A DNA stretch of 64,000 nucleotides from Pseudomonas gingeri (GTDB taxonomy: Bacteria > Pseudomonadota > Gammaproteobacteria > Pseudomonadales > Pseudomonadaceae), in NCBI RefSeq assembly GCF_013386115.1, contig NZ_JACAOR010000014.1, positions 517,284-581,283 of the forward strand. The letters are read 5' to 3'. Below the pieces are notes generated by a model, which saw nothing but the letters and a program-made list of their open reading frames with translations, ran no database searches and was not told the DNA's origin. Positions 51,128 to 59,941 of the stretch are shown here, in pieces. The position numbers and the translations under genes were made by a program. Each line of letters opens with the position of its first letter. Position 1 is the first letter of the stretch.

Positions 51128-53008
51128 ATGCCGACGATAGAAACTTTCACAATTAAGAACTTTAAGGGAATTGAAATGGTTTCTGTCGATCTCGAAGATC
51201 GGATTGACTGTCCCGTAATTACTTTGATTGGGCTTAATGAGAGCGGAAAGACAACAATTCTTGAGGCTCTGTCTCACTTTGTAAGTGGTGATAAGTTCGT
51301 GTCAGCACTTTTTGATGGGGTTCACTCAAAAACATATGGTGCAGCGCTGATTCCAATCCATAAAAAAGCGGCATTCTCTTCGTCTATCAGCATTTCTGCG
51401 AAGGTACGCCTTCAGGATGAAGATATCAATGAGTTGCATGAGATCGCCGCATCCCAAAAATTAGAGCTGGATAGCAATTCGGTATTGTCAATATTCGAAA
51501 TACGGCGAGAATATGATTTTGAAGATAGTGTGTTAAAAGAAACAAACAACATTTGGAATTTTAAGCCAAAAGTTCGAAGAAGCAAAAAGACTGCATTTAA
51601 AGCCTATGCGAGGCCAAAAAATAAGGATACGCCTGACTTTTGGCTGAATTGCGCAGAGCACTTAACGAAAAAGCTACCGCAAATTTCTTATTTTCCGACA
51701 TTTTTAGTAGACATGCCCTCAAGAATTTACCTTCAAGAGCATGAGGCGGAAAAGCCTATAAACCGTTATTACAGACTAGCGTTTCAAAATATACTGAATA
51801 GTCTTAGTGAGGATCTAAGTGTTGATCGGCATGTATGCCAAAGAATAGCGGATTATAAAGCATCGCAAGGTGCTAAAGGATGGTACTCCACATTTTTTGG
51901 AAGCCCTAGCAAAGCACCAATTGATTCAGTGTTTCAAAAAATATCTAACGCAGTTACTCGCGAGGTTTTGGGGAGTTGGCAGAGGGTTTTTCAACGACCA
52001 ATATCTGCAAAAAATATTTTTGTTGAGTGGAATGTTGACTCTGAGAAAGACGATATGCCATATGCATCCTTTCACTTATCTGATGGTGAGTCTAGGTATT
52101 CGATAAGTGAGCGTTCATTAGGCTTTCGGTGGTTCTTTTCATTTCTGCTGTTCACGTCATTCAAGCAGGCTCAGTCGAGGCCAACTATATTCATGTTTGA
52201 TGAGCCAGCCGCAAATCTTCACGCAAAAGCTCAAGCCGAGTTGCTTACAAGCTTCTCCAGAATAGCGTCTGGGGGAAACAGAGTGATTTATTCTACGCAC
52301 AGTCATCATATGATAAATCCAAGATGGCTGAGTGGTGCGTGCATTGTTGAAAACACAGCGATTGATTACGATCAAGACGATAATTTTGGATTTAACGCGA
52401 AACCTACTAACGTTAAATTGACGAAGTATAGAGAGTTTGTTTCTAAGTATCCATCGCGAGCCAGCTATTTCCAGCCCGTCATAGAAAAATTACAATACGT
52501 CTCTCCGGAAATAATTGGCACTCCCCCCTATGTCATTGTTGAGGGGGTTTCTGATTATTATGCATTGCGAATTGCCCAATTAACTACTGGTAAAAAATAC
52601 TCCTACAGCCTAATTCCCGGGGTTGGCTCAGGAGCTTCAGGGCCGCTAATTAGCCAAATTATGGGTCGTGGAGAGAACTTCGTAGTGTTGCTTGACGATG
52701 ATAAGGCGGGAATAAAAGAGCGCGAACGTTACCGCTCAGAGTGGTACCTCTCTGATTGCCAAGTGCTTACAATTAGCTCCGTTAGTGGCGCGTATAAGGG
52801 GGCAAGCTTAGAAGCATTGCTTGGTTCTGAGGCTGAAGACGCAATTAAGCTTGCTCTGGAACTTAAAGCCAAACCCTCCAAGAAGCAGATAGGCTGGTAT
52901 TTGGCTGAACGATGCGCCATCGCTGATATAGGGGAAGAAGTTCTACCTGCTTCAGTTTTGCTACGTTTAAGGGAGGTTCTGGACTTTCTTGAGAGAAAGT
53001 TCTCTTAG
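51128..53008 (+). CDS. OLD-family ATP-dependent endonuclease (AAA + TOPRIM)
   Basis: A 626-residue protein. The N-terminal ABC-type ATPase has Walker A GLNESGKT (residues 35-42), Walker B IFMFDEPAANLHAK and the switch His in YSTHSHHM. The C-terminal TOPRIM nuclease shows YVIVEGVSDYYAL (metal Glu) and VVLLDDDKAG (Asp triad). This is the plan of OLD nucleases and of Gabija GajA. There is no UvrD-like helicase next to it, so a solitary class 1 OLD nuclease is more likely than Gabija. The gene is much AT-richer than the flanking chromosome and uses AT-rich codons, a sign of recent transfer. A role in phage defence is inferred. Confidence 0.85.
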   Translation: MPTIETFTIKNFKGIEMVSVDLEDRIDCPVITLIGLNESGKTTILEALSHFVSGDKFVSALFDGVHSKTYGAALIPIHKKAAFSSSISISAKVRLQDEDINELHEIAASQKLELDSNSVLSIFEIRREYDFEDSVLKETNNIWNFKPKVRRSKKTAFKAYARPKNKDTPDFWLNCAEHLTKKLPQISYFPTFLVDMPSRIYLQEHEAEKPINRYYRLAFQNILNSLSEDLSVDRHVCQRIADYKASQGAKGWYSTFFGSPSKAPIDSVFQKISNAVTREVLGSWQRVFQRPISAKNIFVEWNVDSEKDDMPYASFHLSDGESRYSISERSLGFRWFFSFLLFTSFKQAQSRPTIFMFDEPAANLHAKAQAELLTSFSRIASGGNRVIYSTHSHHMINPRWLSGACIVENTAIDYDQDDNFGFNAKPTNVKLTKYREFVSKYPSRASYFQPVIEKLQYVSPEIIGTPPYVIVEGVSDYYALRIAQLTTGKKYSYSLIPGVGSGASGPLISQIMGRGENFVVLLDDDKAGIKERERYRSEWYLSDCQVLTISSVSGAYKGASLEALLGSEAEDAIKLALELKAKPSKKQIGWYLAERCAIADIGEEVLPASVLLRLREVLDFLERKFS

Positions 53009-53459
53009 GGCAACAGTAAGTAGAATTACCTAGCGCTATCAGACGTTACATATAAGTATTTTAACTTATAAAACGCATTCGAATTACTCTTTTCTTAGAT
53101 TGAGTATTCGCATCGACTCCGACACTAATTCGCGTGCCTGATCGAAAACGATTCGCACGCGAAGTCGACATCACACTGACTTCAAAAATCGCTAGCCAAT
53201 TGCATGACTTCGACAGTCAATCGCGTCCTCCGGTACCTATTCGCATGCTCGACAGTCATCCGCGATTACGAAGGAGCCTAGATTGCGGAGGCGAATAGGC
53301 ATGGCCGCCTCAGAGAGCCGAAAATCGCACTCGACACACCCGCCTTCAAATGCGAGGTTGCCGCGTAAGCGAGGAGCTCTTTCACAAACAGGCATCTTCG
53401 AACTATGAAGCTGATCCCAAACAACAGCGAGTCGCCCCTAGTTTGGTACGCACCATTGA
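53009..53459 (+). other. gene-free region with several short inverted repeats
   Basis: No coding region is supported. The motif ATTCGCRTGC or close variants occurs four times near 53106, 53128, 53151 and 53239. TTCGCGTGC (53129-53137) and GCACGCGAA (53155-53163) are perfect inverted arms, as are CCTATTCGC (53236-53244) and GCGAATAGG (53291-53299). CGACAGTCA is repeated at about 53210 and 53251. This may be a decayed repeat array or a structured RNA; I cannot tell which. Confidence 0.35.
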
Positions 53460-53670
53460 GCGGCAGCTTTTGGCCGATTCTGTTGAAAAAATCGGTCTCG
53501 GCTTTCACGACAGAAAAGTACGCGTCTGAGATTGAAAACCGTATTTTGAGCAGAGGGTACAGGACTCAGATTTCACGCAGCAGCGTGCAAAAATGACGTT
53601 TTCACCGCTCAATGCATGGACCGCCAGCCCGGGTCGACTGTTTTCAACAGAATCGGCCATAAGCGGCCGC
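53460..53670. mobile_element. MITE-like element with 30-bp terminal inverted repeats
   Basis: The left end (from 53460) and the reverse complement of the right end (to 53670) match at 28 of 30 positions. The inner 18 bases, GGCCGATTCTGTTGAAAA at 53472-53489 and its exact complement at 53641-53658, are perfect. The element is 211 bp, has no transposase and lies between the OLD-family gene and the next hypothetical gene. This terminal sequence resembles ends of IS elements common in Pseudomonas, so it is probably mobilised in trans. Confidence 0.7.
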
Positions 53671-53682
53671 TGAATACAGTTA

Positions 53683-54225
53683 TTAGCTTGGTGACTTGCG
53701 TAAGTTCTCCACCCGAGCGTGTTCAAGCGCGTTCAATAGCGCATCAGAAAGTTCACGACGAGAGACGATGACGCCCTCACTTACCTGCCAGGCGATGCCA
53801 AGGTTAAAAGAAAACCCAGGATAGGCGATATGACTGTCTGTCTTCTTATGGATTGATGCTGGCTCAAATTTTGCCAAAGGAACTCTTACACGAGCAAACC
53901 TTGTTTTGACCTGCCTGAAATTCTCAAAAACCTGAGATGGATCATTACACTGATTTTCTGACATTCGCTGAGTCAACGTTCGGACAACTTCATAGGCGCC
54001 AAGTACCCATAGGTATGACTGGGTCACATGTCCTTGAATATCCTCATAATCGGGTGAGATGTTTTTTTGGCAGTAGTAATCCACAAGCTTTTCATCAGTT
54101 TCATATAACTTAATGTCCATGTCCCCGAGACTCTGAACTAGCCCCATTAGATGTGGTTCGAACCTCATCAACCCAATAGAAACCTTTATCCATCGCTGAA
54201 AGCGATCGTCCTCGTCAAAAACCAT
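53683..54225 (-). CDS. hypothetical protein
   Basis: A 180-residue soluble protein of unknown function, mostly helical, with YLWVLGAYEVVRTLTQRM and KTRFARVRVPLAKFEP segments. GGGAGGG precedes the ATG on its strand, supporting the start. The composition is AT-richer than the core genome, like the rest of the island. It lies 12 bp from the MITE-like element. I do not recognise a family; a HEPN-like or MAE-type accessory protein is conceivable but unsupported. Confidence 0.7.
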   Translation of the reverse strand: MVFDEDDRFQRWIKVSIGLMRFEPHLMGLVQSLGDMDIKLYETDEKLVDYYCQKNISPDYEDIQGHVTQSYLWVLGAYEVVRTLTQRMSENQCNDPSQVFENFRQVKTRFARVRVPLAKFEPASIHKKTDSHIAYPGFSFNLGIAWQVSEGVIVSRRELSDALLNALEHARVENLRKSPS

Positions 54226-54580
54226 ATTCCCTCCCTAAAAACTCACTGAGGCTATGTGCTGACCAACTCAATCTCATCTTACGCTCCCTACCGTCGTCCC
54301 TCGTCAGGTCCGCCAATGCCTAAGCTCTTCGTCCAAACCCTGATCCTGATGATATCCCAAGAACTGGCGAGGAAGACTGGCGGCTCTGGGGTGGAAGCGA
54401 TCGGACGCGAACAGCTGCTTTCGGCCAGCGGTCCATGAACCGGCCGCTTGCCCCTGTGGCAGAGCGCTCGATGATTTGCTGCTAGTCTCCAGTGGTTTTT
54501 GGCCTTCCGTTTTTTAACGCGACACTTTGTTTTAGAAAAGTGAACGCATCGTCCCTAATTGAATCGTGAGAATTTGAGAC
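54226..54580 (+). other. gene-free region with repeat relics
   Basis: No reliable coding sequence. A GC-rich patch at about 54270-54440 contains GCTTTCGGCCAGCGGTCCAT and GGCCGCTTGCCCCTGTGGCA, similar to relics at 50862 and near the MITE ends, so it is probably debris of mobile elements. It separates two divergently oriented island genes. Confidence 0.4.
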
Positions 54581-55159
54581 ATGGACAATCGGCACCCTGT
54601 GCAGAGCGAGCATGTCGAAGTGCTTTTGTAGGCCCTGGAACGAGACAAAGATGGGCTGCTTAAGCTAGGCATGGAAGTTGTTGGCCCTTCTGGCAGTCCA
54701 ATGTATCCATTGGACTGGATGGTGTTCGCTGCCATTAAGCGAAGTGTTAGCACCTCGAGTGCTCTGGCGGCAATGGTCAGGACCTGAAATATGGTTTGTG
54801 TGCGCTCATTGTTGCGAATGCACATAGATATGGCACTGCAATTTTCAGCTGCCTAGTTTACACCTGATCCGCATGCATTTGCCACAAATGTGATGAAAGG
54901 GGAGCCAATAAAGAAAATGAAAGATCGAAGTGGCAAACAGCAGATGTCAGACGCGTTCCTTGTTGAAACGAATAAAGGGGAGTACCCATGGCTTCCCGAT
55001 GTTTACAGAAACCTCTATGGATACGTGCATTTCTCAGGTTTACATATCATCGGTTCGATCTCTAGTTTCGAGGATGCAACCCGAACCATCGAGTTTGAGA
55101 GTTTGAGATATCTGCTACTGATTCGAAATTTCATGAGTTCAGTTGAGTTGAAGTTTTGA
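54581..55159 (+). pseudogene. pseudogene with three in-frame stop codons (DUF5677-like remnant)
   Basis: A single frame from ATG 54581 to TGA 55159 (192 sense codons if the stops are ignored) is interrupted only by TAG at codon 17 (54629), TGA at codon 69 (54785) and TAG at codon 92 (54854). The parts read as one protein: MYPLDWMVFAAIKRSVSTSS, VCVRSLLRMHIDMALQF, then KKMKDRSGKQQMSDAFLVE and GYVHFSGLHIIGSI. This pattern (an R-x-x-x-D/H helix, then DR, then GY-x-H) recalls DUF5677 proteins. No frameshift is seen. The last 89 codons are open and could still be translated from GTG or ATG near 54890. Confidence 0.6.
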
Positions 55160-55483
55160 CTGTTTCAGGAGGTCGACCTCGGCCCTTTTCTGGTATCTCC
55201 AAGAGTATGCCGACACAAAAAAGCTCACTCCAGCTGAATTGAAGACACTGCGTAGTAACAGATAGCAATGTTGCAATCTTCAAAGATCGCGAAGGGACAC
55301 CGTGAGAAAAGGTGTCTTCATCGCTTATGACCTGATCCGCAAGGCGTACGGGCGCATCGCGGGTGTTGCGAAGGGTACAGCAGCGCGTTGTGACCGAACT
55401 CGTGCACCGGGTACCGTTGCCTCTGAAGGGCAGGAATCATCGAGTCGTAACTATGTGTAGTAGAGACCGATTGGCCTATTCAG
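55160..55483 (+). other. gene-free region
   Basis: Between the pseudogene and the convergent DUF4238 gene. There is a GC-richer segment at 55300-55440 (GTGAGAAAAGGTGTCTTCAT onwards) that may be another decayed coding fragment, but no frame is convincing and no repeat or RNA is recognised. Confidence 0.35.
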
Positions 55484-56497
55484 TCAGACTATAACATGGT
55501 CATCACGAGTTCTTTTGTAACGCCGTCCGATGTACTGTTTGAAGGGTAGAATTGCGTTTTCACTATCGCCAATGATGTGCGTCATGGATTGAGCGGCAAC
55601 TTTGGTATTCAGTTCCTGGACGGTAGCCTCATCAACTTCATTTCTACCCGGCATGAATCGTTCGGAATTGCAGATTGTGTACGCGATCCTCGGCGAGATC
55701 GGGTAGTAGAAGTCAACATACTCAGGTGCGGTGAATTCTGTCTCTGAGACACAAGAGTGCACGTTGACTACAGGATGATCGGACGTGATGAAAGGCACTT
55801 TAGTGTCATTCACCAGTAATGAATGCCTATTCTGGTGGCGGCTTACGTACAGGCTGAAGCCGATACTCATCCCAAACATGTAGCTTAAGAACCACCATGC
55901 ATGCGCCATAGCATCGGCCACTTCAATTTCAAGGGCGTTGCTCCGTGGTTGAACCTGGATCACGCCATCTCGGAAAGTTTTCGTGCGGGAGATCTGATGA
56001 CCGAAGAACATCATGAACTCGATCATGTGCTGTTTATCTTGCAGTACATCGAGCTTTTCATCAGCGAGCGCTGCTAACACTGGCAATGCCTTTTCTTCGT
56101 GGGATGCGTGGAGATTTTCCAGTAAGTTGCACTTCATCGCATGAAGATGCAGCTCGGCTTTCTGATCCCGAATGCCAGATTTACGGTAGATGGTCTCGAG
56201 CTGCTGCATCTTAAGAAAGTCATTAAGATACGACATGTGCTGTTGATGAAGATGGTCGGGGCTTTTTCTGGAGAGGTCTTTAATCACCTGAACATCCATG
56301 TTGGTAAGCATGGTGGTCTTGTAGAAATAGTCGTCAACAACTATGGCTCGCACGCTGTCGTGGGCAATCTTTCCAGTTTTCGTGGTGTAGAAAACATTCT
56401 TCGTACCGCGGCCCCAGCGGGTCAGGTATTTCGCCCAAACGTAATGGTGACGCTTCTTGGCTTCAAAGTCTTTGCGCGACATGGTCGTCCTTTCCAT
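55484..56497 (-). CDS. DUF4238 domain protein
   Basis: A 337-residue protein with the DUF4238 pattern: KKRHHYVWAKYLTRWG at the N-terminus, EFMMFFGHQISRTKTF in the middle, and FITSDHPVVN followed by YYPISPRIAY in the second half. The family is found mainly in accessory islands and has no firm function. GGAAAGGACGACC precedes the inner ATG (MSRKDF) at 56482, so that may be the true start rather than 56497. It reads in the same direction as the next hypothetical gene, 120 bp away. Confidence 0.82.
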   Translation of the reverse strand: MERTTMSRKDFEAKKRHHYVWAKYLTRWGRGTKNVFYTTKTGKIAHDSVRAIVVDDYFYKTTMLTNMDVQVIKDLSRKSPDHLHQQHMSYLNDFLKMQQLETIYRKSGIRDQKAELHLHAMKCNLLENLHASHEEKALPVLAALADEKLDVLQDKQHMIEFMMFFGHQISRTKTFRDGVIQVQPRSNALEIEVADAMAHAWWFLSYMFGMSIGFSLYVSRHQNRHSLLVNDTKVPFITSDHPVVNVHSCVSETEFTAPEYVDFYYPISPRIAYTICNSERFMPGRNEVDEATVQELNTKVAAQSMTHIIGDSENAILPFKQYIGRRYKRTRDDHVIV

Positions 56498-56617
56498 TGG
56501 GTGTTGGCTCGCAAGCTCTCAGCTTGCTAGGCTCCGGCCAGCAAATCAAATGCCTGCTCGGAGGTGACTGCTCGCGTGTGAAATCACACCCGGATGCCAG
56601 CTCAGATCGCTGTAAAG

Positions 56618-57643
56618 TTAAAATGGTTTTAGCCTTGAATAAAATCCAGCACTTAAGCTTGCATAATACTTAATCGGGCAGTTCGGCTTTATGTCTGCCT
56701 CGTCGTGTTGATATATTGAAAACATTCCATCACTGGGTAAGTTTTCGGAAATACAGAAGATGAGGATTTCCTCTAAAAAATAAAGCATGTTATTTAGGTA
56801 GGTGTCAAGCTCTTGATGAATGGGAACGAAGGATTCTTGTACATTTATTTTATTTGTAAGATCGTAGCTCCAAGTCGGGAGCGAGAATTTATTGCCAGGA
56901 TGAAGCTTTATATTTTCTATGGTAAGAGATTGGCCTGGCCCAGGGTGCTCAATAGCATTCCGGCACTCCGACAATCTACGAATCCAAAATATGTCATTGC
57001 CGAGGGTTGAAGATAGTTTTTTTAAAGTAGGGCGATTCCGCTGCAGCCATTTTATATGCTTGTTGAAATGTGCCTCATCTCGCGCCCCCAAAGGCAATTC
57101 CGTAAATAGACTTATTAGTTTAAAGCAATCTATTAAAAACTGTTTTCCGACCAAAAGAAAAGATTTCGCGTCATTTTCTAAGTTTTTAACTTTAGCGAGC
57201 GGTGGAATAGCGCGATTGGATTTGTTCCGCTCAATGATGATGTCACATTTTTGCATGACCTCATCAAGCTGCTCACGAATATTAGACTCAAACTGTGCAC
57301 AGAGCAGTAGTTGCTCGTTTAGACTCCACACTTGCTCCAGAAGCTTCGGCTTTATGGAGTCCTCAGAAAAAACTTTATCAATAATTGGTTTAAACTGAAG
57401 AAAGATCCTGGCTACATAGGGAGAGGTAGCGCCAAACGATGCTATTTTTTCATACGTGTGCCCTGTATCTGGTTGGGTTTTTTGTGGGTCAGTTGAATCA
57501 GCAGTTAACAGCTTGTAAATACTGTTCCCTTTGAATATTAGAGGTAATGCATCATTAATGTTTTCCATTGCTATTATTTCAGACTCATCAATCAAGTCAG
57601 GATCATTAATCGAAATGGAAAAGGCATCGTCTCTTTCCTGCAT
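56618..57643 (-). CDS. hypothetical protein with HEPN-like motif
   Basis: A 341-residue AT-rich gene product of unknown function, predicted largely helical with a coiled-coil-like middle (QLDEVMQKCDIIIERNKSNR). The segment RLSECRNAIEHPGPG contains RNxxxH, the signature of HEPN ribonuclease domains, but nothing else confirms that family. It is upstream of the DUF4238 gene on the same strand, so the two may form an operon. The codon use is the most AT-rich in the window together with the OLD-family gene. Confidence 0.72.
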   Translation of the reverse strand: MQERDDAFSISINDPDLIDESEIIAMENINDALPLIFKGNSIYKLLTADSTDPQKTQPDTGHTYEKIASFGATSPYVARIFLQFKPIIDKVFSEDSIKPKLLEQVWSLNEQLLLCAQFESNIREQLDEVMQKCDIIIERNKSNRAIPPLAKVKNLENDAKSFLLVGKQFLIDCFKLISLFTELPLGARDEAHFNKHIKWLQRNRPTLKKLSSTLGNDIFWIRRLSECRNAIEHPGPGQSLTIENIKLHPGNKFSLPTWSYDLTNKINVQESFVPIHQELDTYLNNMLYFLEEILIFCISENLPSDGMFSIYQHDEADIKPNCPIKYYASLSAGFYSRLKPF

Positions 57644-58391
57644 AAGCTAAACATTCCTTTATTAGTGGTCCGACTGGTAATAAAAGCACTCCGATCTTGC
57701 CCAGGCGGCGTTTCTTGGAATGACCAGGCGGCCGCTTGCATTGAAAGTTTCAGAACTCTCGCTGCCCAGACAGAACTTACAGATAGTAATCGAGGTGATT
57801 GATTCGTGTCTAACGGATAGGCAGCGGCCAATACATGGCGGCTTTTGGCATTTACGTACCCACTTACCAATATTCGCTATGGTCCACGTCGTCTATGACT
57901 GCGCGCAACGCATAGCTGTAATAGGCACCATCGATCACATCGAATTCGAATCGGAGACAGTCCTCATTGATTGGCTTCTTTTGGCTGTGGATTCAACCGG
58001 TCACGACCGATAGAAAACAGCCAGATATCCCCCTGCTATGGCTATCGCGTGTCGGTCGCGCTGGGAGTCCAGTCCTCGTAGAGGTTGCACCTTGAGCCAG
58101 CCGCGTGCGGCATACATCGAGGTGAAGCCGAGCGCCTGTGCATCCGCCGAGGCAGCGATGGCGCTCGTCGGGATAGAGACCGACACCGGAGACGCCGTAC
58201 GTGCCGGCCACGCCAGGCGCTTCCTCATAGAGGGGCATGACGTCATGACTTTCCAGGGCCGCACTCTTGATGGCTCGACCGCTTGAGCCCGCAGTTCGAA
58301 GAAGCCTTATACTGGCGGTCCGCAGCAAGACTTCATCGCGAATACGGCGAATGGAAAAGGACCTGCATTCACTGAGCAAGAGAGCGATCCC
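57644..58391 (+). other. gene-poor right flank of the island
   Basis: No gene can be defended. Open frames exist on both strands: plus 57720-58013, and minus 58001-58264, whose tail reads LKVQPLRGLDSQRDRHAIAI. The latter has GC-rich codons like the core genome and may be a remnant of a longer core gene cut by the island. A GCGGCCGCTT relic lies near 57728. Base composition returns to core values after about 58000, so the island edge is probably in this stretch. Confidence 0.4.
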
Positions 58392-58982
58392 ATGTTATCT
58401 GCACAACAGGCCTGCACTATCGTGCTCGCCCTATACGACGGCGTTCTCAGGGATGGAGAACCTGAGCGTTTTGTCATTCAGTCTTGTGAGCTGTCCGCGA
58501 ATGGCGACTATTGGGTGGTTCGTAGCAATAGCGAAGATTGTGTCGTGCGCGGTATGACGGAATATTGCTACGTCGGCGTCGACGCCCACTTGGTCGACGT
58601 CATTAGCGGAGCGATTGAGACGGTCGCCAGTGGTGGCAGTGTTGAGGAATACCTGCAAGACCTGTATGACCTGCGTGCGGCGGCAGGTCATTTGTATGTG
58701 CTGACCCCAGCATTTTTCGTCGACGATAAACCCGCGATGATCAACTTGCGGCAAAAACTGGCGCGCACCTATCCGCAAACGCTGACTCTGCTTTCAGGAG
58801 AGCGCCGGCAATGGCTCACCGGTAGGCGCAGGCACCTTCAAGATGCACAGCGATTACTGGCGGACCACGGGGTAGCGACAAATGTCGAACTGTTACCCGA
58901 CGCGACTGGAGCGATATGCATAGGGGTCGAACATTGGCACATCGATGCCGTGCTCAAGGCAATTCGCAACAGACTGCTCTAA
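58392..58982 (+). CDS. hypothetical protein with YrhB/Imm35-like N-terminal half
   Basis: A 196-residue protein. Residues 15-85 (FVIQSCELSANGDYWVVRSN, then a Tyr/Val strand, then a DVISGAIETVASG segment) resemble the YrhB/Imm35 fold, in which a strand carrying a Trp is followed by an acidic loop and a helix. The second half (LTLLSGERRQWLTGRRRHLQ) is not recognised. If the call is right this is an immunity protein without a toxin gene next to it. The call is by eye and low in certainty. The gene is likely real because of its core-like codon use and a GAGCGA before ATG. Confidence 0.65.
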   Translation: MLSAQQACTIVLALYDGVLRDGEPERFVIQSCELSANGDYWVVRSNSEDCVVRGMTEYCYVGVDAHLVDVISGAIETVASGGSVEEYLQDLYDLRAAAGHLYVLTPAFFVDDKPAMINLRQKLARTYPQTLTLLSGERRQWLTGRRRHLQDAQRLLADHGVATNVELLPDATGAICIGVEHWHIDAVLKAIRNRLL

Positions 58983-59105
58983 ACGCCCGGTGTTCTCAAT
59001 CGGCCTCGTCACTGCCTGACGAAGACAGCTTGGCATGCTATATCAGCTGCTACGCTTTTCGGCGTGCCAACACTCTGCAGCGACCCATTAAAAAGGTGCA
59101 TCATC

Positions 59106-59615
59106 ATGACGACCCAACCCCATTCGGCCGGCTGGCGTTTCAAGCTGGGTATCGTGATTCTTTGTCTCATGCTGGGATCGTGGCTGATGGTTCCACTGGT
59201 GGCTGCCTTGGGTATGCCGGGGTCAAGAATTGCCGCGCTGACGGGTATCCTGTTTATCAGTAACAAGGTCCTGCTGATCCTGGTTATCGCTGTCATGGGC
59301 AAGGCCGGGTTCCAGCAGTTGAAGCGCAGCGTGTTCGGCTACGTGACGTCACTGGCACCGAGCCTGGACACTGAAGTTGGCCCGGTGCGGCATCGCGTCG
59401 GTCTCGTCATGTTTTGCCTGCCGCTGATCGCGGCCCTTCTTGAACCCTACGTCGATATTATCTGGCCGGGGTTGCGGCCAAACCTCTGGCAGTTTCAGCT
59501 GTTGGGCGATCTCATGCTGATCGGCAGTTTTTTTGTGCTGGGGGGCAATTTCTGGGACAAGGTGCGAGCCTTGTTCATTCGCACCGCGCGAGTGGCCACT
59601 ACCGAGGCGGCGTGA
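59106..59615 (+). CDS. small integral membrane protein (transporter-suffix domain-like)
   Basis: A 169-residue protein with four predicted helices: FKLGIVILCLMLGSWLMVPL, a segment ending VLLILVIAVMG, VGLVMFCLPLIAALLEPYV, and LLGDLMLIGSFFVLGG. In Pseudomonas such proteins are annotated as transporter suffix domain proteins; function is unknown. ATG 59106 is chosen since it starts just before the first helix. It ends before a small gene on the same strand. Confidence 0.75.
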   Translation: MTTQPHSAGWRFKLGIVILCLMLGSWLMVPLVAALGMPGSRIAALTGILFISNKVLLILVIAVMGKAGFQQLKRSVFGYVTSLAPSLDTEVGPVRHRVGLVMFCLPLIAALLEPYVDIIWPGLRPNLWQFQLLGDLMLIGSFFVLGGNFWDKVRALFIRTARVATTEAA

Positions 59616-59721
59616 CCTGTCTCCTGGCAAGCGTGGTCCATGGCGAAGCCGTGACCCAGAGAGTCTGGTTCAATATTTGAGTCTGGTATCATTCCAGCCT
59701 CTGCAAACCGAGTAGAAATAC

Positions 59722-59883
59722 ATGAATCGCCGTAAAAAAATAAAACAGCTTCTGGATGCTCACGCCAAAAAGGCCAGTGCCAAGCTGGCACCGAAGAACA
59801 AGCCTAAATACATCAGCAAGGCTGATCGCTTGAAACTGGATGCTGAGTCCAGTCAGGACTCGATCATTTCCTCTGAAAGCTGA
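59722..59883 (+). CDS. DUF2986 family small protein
   Basis: A 53-residue Lys-rich protein starting MNRRKKIKQLLDAHAKKASA, with KYISKADRLKLD, matching DUF2986. The family is common in gamma-proteobacteria and its function is unknown. The reading frame ends with TGA at 59881-59883. GAGTAGAAATAC precedes the ATG, only a weak ribosome-binding site. High Lys content suggests nucleic-acid or ribosome contact, but that is speculation. Confidence 0.8.
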   Translation: MNRRKKIKQLLDAHAKKASAKLAPKNKPKYISKADRLKLDAESSQDSIISSES

Positions 59884-59941
59884 TCCATGTATTTCAAGCG
59901 CCATCGCTCACTGAGCACTGATATCGCTGACCACGCAGAAC

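Noticed and set aside
51128..54225. Gabija system (GajA plus GajB)
   Set aside because: The gene after the OLD-family nuclease is a 180-residue unknown on the other strand, not a UvrD-like helicase.
57993..58379. Minus-strand 128-codon open frame at the island edge
   Set aside because: Arg/Ser-rich translation, overlaps another frame with more natural composition, and no ribosome-binding site; neither is strong enough to call a gene.
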